Assembly: GCA_965231905.1 (NCBI GenBank)
Contig: CBDDOO010000002.1
Location: 992,001 to 1,056,000 of the forward strand
DNA: 64,000 nucleotides
Direction: 5' to 3'
From: G963663315 sp965231905
GTDB lineage: Bacteria; Pseudomonadota; Gammaproteobacteria; Arenicellales; Poriferihabitantaceae
The notes under the pieces are model-generated. The model saw only the letters and a list, made by a program, of their open reading frames with translations. It did no database searches and was not told where the DNA came from. Each line of letters starts with the position of its first letter. Within the stretch, counting starts at the first letter, position 1. This document shows positions 41,601-47,930 of the stretch, one piece after another. A program made the translations under genes and the position numbers.

Positions 41601-42087
41601 CGCCCTTTTCGGGATCAGGGGCCTGCTTGGCGCCGGGGCCCGGCCCGGTGATCCGGCATTGCGCCTGGCCTGCCAATGGCTGCTGGCTCGCCAGCGTGAC
41701 GATGGAGGGTGGGGTGAGAGCCACAAAGGTTGTTTATCCGGCCGATACGTGGCGCACGAGGAAAGCCAGGTCATTGCGACAGCATGGGCATTGATCGCAC
41801 TCCTGGAAGCGGGTGATTCGAACTGGGATGCGATTTCGAGGGGCGCGCGATATTTGATGGACATCCAGCAGCCGGACGGATCCTGGCCCAGGCAGGACAT
41901 GGCCGGAGTCTTTTTCCGCACGGCTTTGCTGGATTATACGCTGTATCGACTCTATTTCCCCCTGCATGCGCTCGGCCTCTACGAAAAGCGTCGCCGGGCC
42001 CGGTTGGAACTGACGACTTCCGCCGAACCGGATGATGATCGGATACAGACGGAGGCGGAACAGGTTGCGGAGCGCGTTCCAGGCTGA
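38665..42087 (+). CDS. Squalene monooxygenase-oxidosqualene cyclase fusion protein
   Basis: One uninterrupted frame of 1140 aa from GTG 38665 (4-bp overlap with cyp51). Residues 1-400 are an FAD monooxygenase of the squalene epoxidase type: V-V-G-A-G-P-T-G at 13-20 and G-D-A-A-G-H-Y-H-P-M at 282-291 with M-G-M-T-F-G-F-G-D-A. Residues about 480-1120 are an oxidosqualene cyclase: QW repeats (Q-G-K-D-G-G-W, Q-N-R-D-G-G-F, Q-G-G-D-G-G-W, R-Q-R-D-D-G-G-W, Q-Q-P-D-G-S-W), the catalytic V-T-D-C-T-A-E with D852, and N-S-Y-V-E-C-T-A-S. The C in DCTAE and lack of DxDDTA separate it from squalene-hopene cyclase. It would turn squalene to oxidosqualene and then to a lanosterol-type product. Confidence 0.93.
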   Translation: MSGGAPRSYDVTVVGAGPTGSLCALAHARNGARVALFEANPKAALRLAGEWLHPPAVRILRDLGIASDIQSRNLSGKGFAIFPEDGSQPIIFPYPEGSRGLTCEHVSLVSSLREAVRSEPDIELFQARVHAVEDGRVMYTDNGANGTVTSPRIVGADGQASIVRKSLGLSRTPVICSQTVGIILNDVELPLEGFGHVLLGGPGPILIYRLGERQVRLIADVPLDRTIPRERIRFLLESYTDLLPGALQSGFVKAMREKRFQISANKLKPHVTYGSSRRVLIGDAAGHYHPMTAMGMTFGFGDAVALAENEDFQDFTAKRFRATRTSAFLAMGLYEVFTDHRAEAVAVRRTIYRSAREKPAFRERTIRLLGCEDISAVSMGRAFFGTVAHTVFGQIPRSCDWLAWRRAGGVNYALAVRIGWLLRSIWQLYRARRRTGKLDGRAWGVLAGVFQSSIPSKAHTLRSDRPAALAAPDAALAVQGATARLLDLQGKDGGWEGEMVWCPMLTAQYVLLHHIIEKPLKSGRRRRILCSFEQTRLDDGLWGMHEHSQPHLFVTTLVYVAARLLGVQRDDPLLESAGRFLQAGGVVDIPSWGKFWLALLNLYGWRGVNVILPELWALPRRFALHPSNWYCHTRLIYMAMSVIYAHRFQVFVTPMIESLREELFPEGFSNVNFPKARNQLRDGDLYMRPGVWLRIGFRFAKVYERYHSKRLRSRLLDRLIRLIKWELQTTDHTSISPVSGILNILALWLRDPKDPDCLRALERLDGWIWEDEEHGARVTGARSASWDTGFALQALATVSDGGGVGNAISDGADFLCRQQIRTSFEGFRETYRNDPRGGWCFAGGWHGWPVTDCTAEAVSGLIAARHKAADVAMFKDAVQFMLSGQNRDGGFGSYEARRSRFGLEWLNPAEMFGDSMTENSYVECTASCLAAFAACKRHFPEIIDSKVMDAIIQADSWLRRIQGGDGGWRGVWGVQFIYGALFGIRGLLGAGARPGDPALRLACQWLLARQRDDGGWGESHKGCLSGRYVAHEESQVIATAWALIALLEAGDSNWDAISRGARYLMDIQQPDGSWPRQDMAGVFFRTALLDYTLYRLYFPLHALGLYEKRRRARLELTTSAEPDDDRIQTEAEQVAERVPG

Positions 42088-42128
42088 GCCGCGCTGCTGG
42101 AACCGGCTGCGTCTATGCGCCTTTCGGG

Positions 42129-43256
42129 TTAGGGCTGTCCGCGTCCCCGGCGGGAACGATTTTCTTGTGGTTCAGTCTCCCGGACACCGGGTTTGCGGGC
42201 CAGGAAGAAAAACATGGGTGTGAATATGCCGGATTTTCCGCCTTCGACCAGCGCGTCCGCTCCGTTGTTCAGGATCGCGCTGACCGTGGAAGCGCCTTGC
42301 GGAACCAGCCGAACCTTCTCCGCCACCCTCAGCGCAATATTCGTCAGGGAACGGCCCAGCGGTGTGCGCGGTATGCTCCCGATCGTGAAATCACGGCCCT
42401 GCAAGGCCCGATACCAGGGTGTTTGCGGGTCCGATTCAGGAGCGAGGTCACGACCTTCCAGCAGTTCGAATCCAGCCGCGTGAAGCGCGGCGCAGATATC
42501 GGCGGCGCCGGAAATATACGGTAGCCCACTCCCTGTTTCAATATCTTTCTTGATGATCAGATGCCTTGTATTAGACGGATCGAAAGTCTCAGTAAGACAC
42601 CAATCGTAGCCCGCAAAACAGGCGCCGGGGGCAAGGACACGGAAGACCTCTCGAAACGCAGCCGTCTTATCCGGCGCGTGGGGCATGGATTCGATGGCAA
42701 TGGCGGCATCGTAGCGGCTGTCGGCTTCGGGAATCTGCATGTAATCGCCGTGAATGAAGCGACATTGGGGCGAGATATCCCGGGTGTGCGCTTTCGCGCG
42801 CTGAATCTGGTAGGCATTGTTGTTGATGCCGACAAATCCGGCGCCGGAAGAACGGGCCAGATTGCCCATCGGCCCCCCGACTCCGCAGCCTAAGTCCAGC
42901 ACCTGCATTCCGGCTCTCAGGGATAGCCGATCAGCAAGGTACTGCTGGTGTCTGACAAGCGACGCCTTGAAGCTCTCGCCCTGTCGTCGAGGAGCAAAGT
43001 GAAAGGATCGCCCCCAGCCGAACTCGTAGAAATCAGTTGCCAGATCGAAGTAGAGCCTGACCAGCAACGCATATCGTTTTTTTCGGCGCTTCAGGTCGGC
43101 GCCACGCTTCAGGTCAGCGTCATGAAGCTCCGTGTATTGATTGACCGCGGTTTTTATTTCCCCCGGAGCGCGATCACCCAGAGTCCGGACTACCGACCGG
43201 ATGACGGGTTCACGGGGGGAGGGATTGTTCTGTCTGGTTCTTGATGATCTCGTCAC
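42129..43256 (-). CDS. Sterol C-24 methyltransferase (SMT-like)
   Basis: 375 aa if started at the GTG at 43256, which has AAGGGA upstream; an open frame continues to a GTG at 43361, but that would run into the divergent gene. Typical SMT features appear: Y-E-F-G-W-G-R-S-F-H-F, SAM motif L-D-L-G-C-G-V-G-G, then G-I-N-N-N-A-Y-Q-I, A-I-E-S-M-P-H-A-P-D, E-T-G-S-G-L-P and an ending I-F-T-P-M-F-F-F-L-A-R-K-P of the sterol methyltransferase C-terminal domain. It would add a methyl to a delta-24 sterol side chain. It is convergent with the cyclase fusion, 41 bp away. Confidence 0.87.
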   Translation of the reverse strand: MTRSSRTRQNNPSPREPVIRSVVRTLGDRAPGEIKTAVNQYTELHDADLKRGADLKRRKKRYALLVRLYFDLATDFYEFGWGRSFHFAPRRQGESFKASLVRHQQYLADRLSLRAGMQVLDLGCGVGGPMGNLARSSGAGFVGINNNAYQIQRAKAHTRDISPQCRFIHGDYMQIPEADSRYDAAIAIESMPHAPDKTAAFREVFRVLAPGACFAGYDWCLTETFDPSNTRHLIIKKDIETGSGLPYISGAADICAALHAAGFELLEGRDLAPESDPQTPWYRALQGRDFTIGSIPRTPLGRSLTNIALRVAEKVRLVPQGASTVSAILNNGADALVEGGKSGIFTPMFFFLARKPGVRETEPQENRSRRGRGQP

Positions 43257-43307
43257 TGTTGGTTCTATCCCTTCACATTGCAGGCTATTGTCGATAATAT
43301 CACATAT

Positions 43308-44048
43308 ATGTCCGAGTATCGTACCGATAGCGGAGTGACTCCGCCACAACGCACAGACCACTTTGCCTGCCTGAGCGTATCCACCGGATTGTTTGTGGCT
43401 GTGGTTGTCGCGACCCTGTCACTGGCCGGCATCGGTACACGTTATCTTGCCCACGGAGATCTGGACTTCATTCACTTTTTCATGAGCCTGTTCTTTGCCA
43501 GCAACCTGCTGGTCTGTTACTGGGAGGTGTGCCTGTTTCTGCGGCGGGATTATGTTGAGACTCGAGTCGAATACTGGCGTGAGCGCCGCCGCGAGGCCGG
43601 CCGCTCCCCAGCCCTGGAATTTCTGGCCACGCGGGTCCCGGTGACCCGGATATTGTCGACTACGCTCTGGGCCGATGTCTGGGCCGCGTACTGCCAGTAT
43701 GATGATTCCTATTCTGATCGACGCACTTACGGTTTCAGCGTTGACATTGCCAATGGTTTTTTCACACCGATTCCAACACTGCTCCTGTATGCGGCCTGGA
43801 CGTTCGATTTTCTGCCTGCGCTTTATGCGGGCATTCTGGGAGTCATGCTGTTCTGGCAGTGGGCATACGTCACATCTGTGTATTGGGTCAGCTTTTTCGT
43901 GACCGGACGACAGCGCCGCATCAGCCGCCGCGAGATGTATTTTTATATACTCATGCTCAATTCATATTGGGTACTGTCCGCGTTGCTTGGGTTGTATGTC
44001 TCCATACGCTTGATCATGGATAGTAATTTCAGTGTTCTGGGATACTGA
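43308..44048 (+). CDS. Multi-pass membrane protein, EBP/EXPERA-like candidate sterol isomerase
   Basis: 246 aa from ATG 43308. Five hydrophobic segments are visible. A loop V-W-A-A-Y-C-Q-Y-D-D-S-Y and the segment W-V-S-F-F-V..Y-F-Y-I-L-M-L-N-S-Y-W-V-L resemble the conserved W-x-E-Y-x-x-G-D-x-R-Y and F-Y-F-V-F-M-N-x-L-W boxes of emopamil-binding protein, the delta8-delta7 sterol isomerase. The match is loose and some acidic residues differ. It is in the sterol cluster, divergent from the methyltransferase with only 51 bp between, and convergent with the flavoprotein gene. Confidence 0.5.
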   Translation: MSEYRTDSGVTPPQRTDHFACLSVSTGLFVAVVVATLSLAGIGTRYLAHGDLDFIHFFMSLFFASNLLVCYWEVCLFLRRDYVETRVEYWRERRREAGRSPALEFLATRVPVTRILSTTLWADVWAAYCQYDDSYSDRRTYGFSVDIANGFFTPIPTLLLYAAWTFDFLPALYAGILGVMLFWQWAYVTSVYWVSFFVTGRQRRISRREMYFYILMLNSYWVLSALLGLYVSIRLIMDSNFSVLGY

Positions 44049-44060
44049 AATGAGACACTG

Positions 44061-45443
44061 TTACGCTTTCCTGAATCGCCAGCCATACATTGTCCGCCCG
44101 TAAAAGTTGAACCACTTTCTGGCCTCGACATCCTCGAACGGATAGTCCGCCCCGAGTTGCCTCGCGGTAACGAGCCCGGTCACGAAACACGTCTCCTGGC
44201 TGTTGATCAGAGTATGGGCGCCGCAATGCCAGGTTCGTCTCCTGCCCTGTATGAAACGGAACAGGTGAATTAACAAGGCGATGTGAGGTACGTCATGTAC
44301 GATGTGCTGGAACCACCAGCGCTTCACGATTCGCTGTTCGTCTATACGACTGACCGGATTGTAGGTTACCAGGCATGGCTTGTCTGAGCGGTTCGCCCAG
44401 GGTTGCTGGTTGTGCATGATATAGGTAATTTCGTAGTTGTCCGGCCTGGAGCCATATTGCTCGATGTGGTTGCTCCGGGTTTCGAGCGCTCTGGCTTCGT
44501 TGTCGGGGAGAATCGAGGCATCCGAATGAACGATTGTGTGGTTGTGCAACTCGCTCTCGTAACGGATTTTTGACAGGAGGAAGGTCTCCGGAAACGCAGG
44601 CTTATCCAGCATCATCAGGGTTTGATTGGCGTTGCACGCGAATACGACATCGTCAAACGTCTCCGTATTTCCGTTTTCATCCTCTACGATGACTTCGGAT
44701 GGACCCCGGTACACTTTGCGGACTGGTCGATTGAGGTAGATCCTGTCATTGAAATCCGCTGACATTTTCTCATAGATACGCCGCGTGCCCTGGTCCCAGG
44801 TTTGCATCGGTGTCGCGGTTTCTATATCAAAGAATTCCAGGTAGCGGGCAAACAGAGACGCGGGCATGTCGAATACATTGGTAGCCATCAGGAAGTTGAC
44901 AAACATCGGCTTCAGTACCCTGTACCTGAAATCTCCGGAAAACCTGCCGAAGTTGAGAACCGTGCCCATGCTCAGGTAGTTGAACGGGTTGAGCGCGTTG
45001 AGCAACCTGGATCTGGTGTGGTTGAGCCGTCCAAACCATTTCACGCGTCTCAGGATTTTCTGGAATTTGTCGATCTCCGGTTGCAGTTGGCGTCTGATGT
45101 CGGAGTCCAGATCGTGAGCGTAGAGCGCTCCACGATATTTCACGCTGTAGCTGAATCGGGTGTCGATCAGTTCGATACCGTTAAGCCGCATGAACAGGAG
45201 GATATGATGGTATACCGAGGGGATACAGGCGGTGACAGAAATATCGAATGGAATCGAGGAGCCGTCATCCTGCGGCATATCGGCCGTAATGGCGTTGCCA
45301 CCGATCCGGTCTTGCGCTTCGAATAGTCGGAAATCGAATTGATCCGGGCGCTGATGCAGCGCCCAGGCTACTCCCAGCCCCGAGATTCCGGCGCCGATAA
45401 TAGCAATCCTTCTTGGCTCTGTTGCAGGTTTTGATTGGTTCAT
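44061..45443 (-). CDS. FAD-dependent amine oxidase-like flavoprotein in the sterol cluster
   Basis: 460 aa starting at ATG 45443 (AAGG about 8 bp upstream). The N-terminus has the dinucleotide fold I-A-I-I-G-A-G-I-S-G-L-G, then R-I-G-G-N-A; W-H-C-G-A-H and T-G-L-V-T-A-R-Q-L-G near the end are the second FAD contact. It belongs to the NAD(P)-binding flavoprotein set often annotated as amine oxidase or desaturase-like. Its position suggests a sterol or isoprenoid oxidoreductase role, perhaps a side-chain or ring double-bond change; nothing in the sequence fixes the substrate. Confidence 0.75.
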   Translation of the reverse strand: MNQSKPATEPRRIAIIGAGISGLGVAWALHQRPDQFDFRLFEAQDRIGGNAITADMPQDDGSSIPFDISVTACIPSVYHHILLFMRLNGIELIDTRFSYSVKYRGALYAHDLDSDIRRQLQPEIDKFQKILRRVKWFGRLNHTRSRLLNALNPFNYLSMGTVLNFGRFSGDFRYRVLKPMFVNFLMATNVFDMPASLFARYLEFFDIETATPMQTWDQGTRRIYEKMSADFNDRIYLNRPVRKVYRGPSEVIVEDENGNTETFDDVVFACNANQTLMMLDKPAFPETFLLSKIRYESELHNHTIVHSDASILPDNEARALETRSNHIEQYGSRPDNYEITYIMHNQQPWANRSDKPCLVTYNPVSRIDEQRIVKRWWFQHIVHDVPHIALLIHLFRFIQGRRRTWHCGAHTLINSQETCFVTGLVTARQLGADYPFEDVEARKWFNFYGRTMYGWRFRKA

Positions 45444-45605
45444 GGTTCGCACCTTATCTTATTTTTTACACAATACAGAAAAAATTGTTGTTAGAATACA
45501 GAAACGGGTTTCAGTAATGTAAGTTTTTTACGAAGTTATTTTTCTTCAGGGTAATGTCTTTATTTTATTTGCCTCGCACAATTAGCGGGAATCGCGTCCG
45601 TTGAC
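45444..45605. promoter_or_regulatory. Divergent promoter region with a direct repeat
   Basis: An AT-rich 160-bp gap between the flavoprotein and the RND transporter genes. A 10-bp direct repeat aatacagaaa occurs at 45472-45481 and 45496-45505 (24-bp spacing), with tagaat at 45493-45498 as a possible -10. A shared regulator site is possible. Confidence 0.4.
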
Positions 45606-47921
45606 ATGAACCAGGAATCCTGCATAGCGCTGATTATGGGCCGCCGATGGTTGACCATTCTGCTTTCCTTGATCGTCATGCTGGGTCTTGCTTCGGGCGC
45701 CCGGCACCTGGTGGCGGTTGATGTTGACGTGCGTAATCATTTCAGCGAGGATGACCCTTACCTTGTCGCGCTTGAACAGCTGGAAGACACTTACGCTTTG
45801 TCCGACACCGCTCTGGTTGTTGTAGCGCCACGGGATGGTAGCGTTTTTACGCCCGAAGCTCTGGTTGCGATTGAACAGCTGACAGAGCGACTTTGGCGAA
45901 CGCCTTATATCACTCGTGTTGATTCAATCACAAACTATTCGCATAGCCGGGGTGTCGGGGATGAGCTGATTGTCGAGCAGCTGGTCGACGACGCGGCTTC
46001 GCTGGGTGACGACGAGATTCGACAAATCAGGCGAATCGCGCTCGATACTGAGGAGGTCGCCGGGCGTTTCGTTTCCCGGGATGGTCGTGTGGCCGGGTTG
46101 ATTGTCAGCCTGGTACTTCCTGAGGGTAGTCAGGCACGACAACAGGCCAAGGTGGAGGTGACTGACTTCCTGTACGACGCGGCTGCCAGTGCGCGGGCGG
46201 AATATCCGGATATTGGCTATCACCTGACCGGTGACATTATGCTCAATCGCGCCATGCGAGACGCGCTGGACAAGGAGTTGGCCATTCTCAGCCCCGCCGC
46301 GCTCGGCATGATGATGCTCGTCTCCCTGATTGTGTTGCGCTCCATAATGGGGACTGTCGCGATTTTCCTGATGCTGGTTATCGTCATTCCGGCGGCATTG
46401 GGTTTCACTGGCTGGACCGGGATGAGGCTGTTTGGAGAAAGTGGCGCGGCGCTGTTCGTGCTGATGGCGATTACGGTCGCTCATTCGGTGCATATTATCG
46501 AGTCCATGCGGTCGGGACTTCGCCAGGGAATGGAGCGTCAACAGGCGATCAGGTATTCTCTGCAAATCAATATATGGCCTGTTTTCCTGACTTCTCTAAC
46601 GACTGCAATCGGTTTTCTCAGCCTGAACTTCTCCGACATGCCACCGTTTCGGGTGCTGGGGAATATCGTGGCTTCCGGCGCGGTGTGCGCCTTCCTCTGG
46701 TCTGTTACGTTCCTGCCTGCTCTTCTTACATTCATGCCGATACGCGGTGGTTCTGCGCGGGCAGGAAAATCCGGTTTTTTTGATCTTTTGGGGCAGTTTG
46801 TCGTCTCTCACAGCAGGACTCTGCTATGGTCCTTCGCTATTTTGATTGTTGTACTCATTGCCGGTATCTCGCGGGTTGACTTAAAGGAGAATTACCTGGA
46901 GCTTCTCGATGACAGCTACGAGTTCCGGCGCTCCACGGACTTCATCAGCGAGAACTTCAGTGGTCTGGAAACATTTGAGTACTCGCTTGATTCCGGGCGG
47001 GAAGGCGGCATCAAGGATGTTGAATATCTGAGACAGGTTGATGAGTTCGCGAAGTGGTATCGGTCGCAGCCGGAGGTGGCTCACGTTTTCGCCATCTCCG
47101 ATGTTATCAAGCGCCTGAACAAGAACCTTCATGGTGATGAGCCGGATTTTTATAGTATTCCGGATGATTCCGACCTGACTGCGCAGTATCTGTTGCTCTA
47201 CGAGTTTTCCCTGCCGGTTGGCCGCGACCTGAATAATCGCATTGAGTTCGACCGCTCGGCGACTCGCGCAACGGTTGTGTTGAAAAGCCTGTCCACCGAT
47301 GAGAAGATCGCTCTGGACAATCGGGCGCAGGACTGGTTCCGGGAAAATGCCCCCGATCTCTCCGCCAGGGCCACCGGGATTACAGTTGTCGGCACTCATT
47401 CGACTCAGAGGAACATAGAAAACATGTTGCTTGGCTCCATTGTGGCGATGACCATTGTTTCCCTGCTCCTGGTTTTCCTGTTCAAAAGTGTGCGTTTTGG
47501 CTTGATCAGCCTGGTGCCCAATTTCGTTCCGGCTGCCATGGCGATCGGCCTGTGGGGGTATGTCGTTGGAGAGGTCGGAGTGGCGGCGGCGGTCGTCACG
47601 GCCATCGCTTTCGGCATCGTGGTGGATGACACGGTGCATTTTATGACCAAATATATCCGCGCCAGGAAGGCCGGGCAGTCGCCTTCGGAGTCTGTTCAGT
47701 CCACCCTGTCTTCGGTGGGCAAGGCGTTATTCACGACGACCCTGGTATTTGCGCTGGGATTCATGGTGTTCGGGGCTTCGGGGATAGTGAGTAATCAGGC
47801 GCTGGGTCTGTTGACGGGAATGACGGTTGTTATCGCTCTGCTGGCGGACTTCCTGTTTCTGCCGCCGTTGCTGATGGCGCTCGACAGGGGGAAGTGGGCG
47901 ATAGAGCCGGAGATTGAATGA
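45606..47921 (+). CDS. RND/MMPL-family transporter, candidate sterol transporter
   Basis: 771 aa with the RND plan: TM1 (about 12-32), a large periplasmic loop, a TM block (about 225-365), TM near 405, a second loop, and a last TM block (about 600-755). The D-D-T-V-H-F motif in the second block and A-H-S-V-H-I-I-E in the first are as in HpnN/MmpL-like lipid exporters with a sterol-sensing-like domain. An RND protein (BstA) carries sterols in Methylococcus. Its position next to sterol enzymes makes sterol export to the outer membrane the best guess. Confidence 0.82.
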   Translation: MNQESCIALIMGRRWLTILLSLIVMLGLASGARHLVAVDVDVRNHFSEDDPYLVALEQLEDTYALSDTALVVVAPRDGSVFTPEALVAIEQLTERLWRTPYITRVDSITNYSHSRGVGDELIVEQLVDDAASLGDDEIRQIRRIALDTEEVAGRFVSRDGRVAGLIVSLVLPEGSQARQQAKVEVTDFLYDAAASARAEYPDIGYHLTGDIMLNRAMRDALDKELAILSPAALGMMMLVSLIVLRSIMGTVAIFLMLVIVIPAALGFTGWTGMRLFGESGAALFVLMAITVAHSVHIIESMRSGLRQGMERQQAIRYSLQINIWPVFLTSLTTAIGFLSLNFSDMPPFRVLGNIVASGAVCAFLWSVTFLPALLTFMPIRGGSARAGKSGFFDLLGQFVVSHSRTLLWSFAILIVVLIAGISRVDLKENYLELLDDSYEFRRSTDFISENFSGLETFEYSLDSGREGGIKDVEYLRQVDEFAKWYRSQPEVAHVFAISDVIKRLNKNLHGDEPDFYSIPDDSDLTAQYLLLYEFSLPVGRDLNNRIEFDRSATRATVVLKSLSTDEKIALDNRAQDWFRENAPDLSARATGITVVGTHSTQRNIENMLLGSIVAMTIVSLLLVFLFKSVRFGLISLVPNFVPAAMAIGLWGYVVGEVGVAAAVVTAIAFGIVVDDTVHFMTKYIRARKAGQSPSESVQSTLSSVGKALFTTTLVFALGFMVFGASGIVSNQALGLLTGMTVVIALLADFLFLPPLLMALDRGKWAIEPEIE

Positions 47922-47930
47922 ATCCCGGGC

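Noticed and set aside
38665..42087. Squalene-hopene cyclase instead of oxidosqualene cyclase
   Set aside because: The acid motif is V-T-D-C-T-A-E; bacterial SHC has D-x-D-D-T-A. The fused epoxidase and neighbouring CYP51 agree with an oxidosqualene substrate.
46881..47639. Open frame of 252 codons opposite the RND transporter
   Set aside because: His/Asn/Arg-rich shadow sequence with no features, antisense to a full-length transporter.
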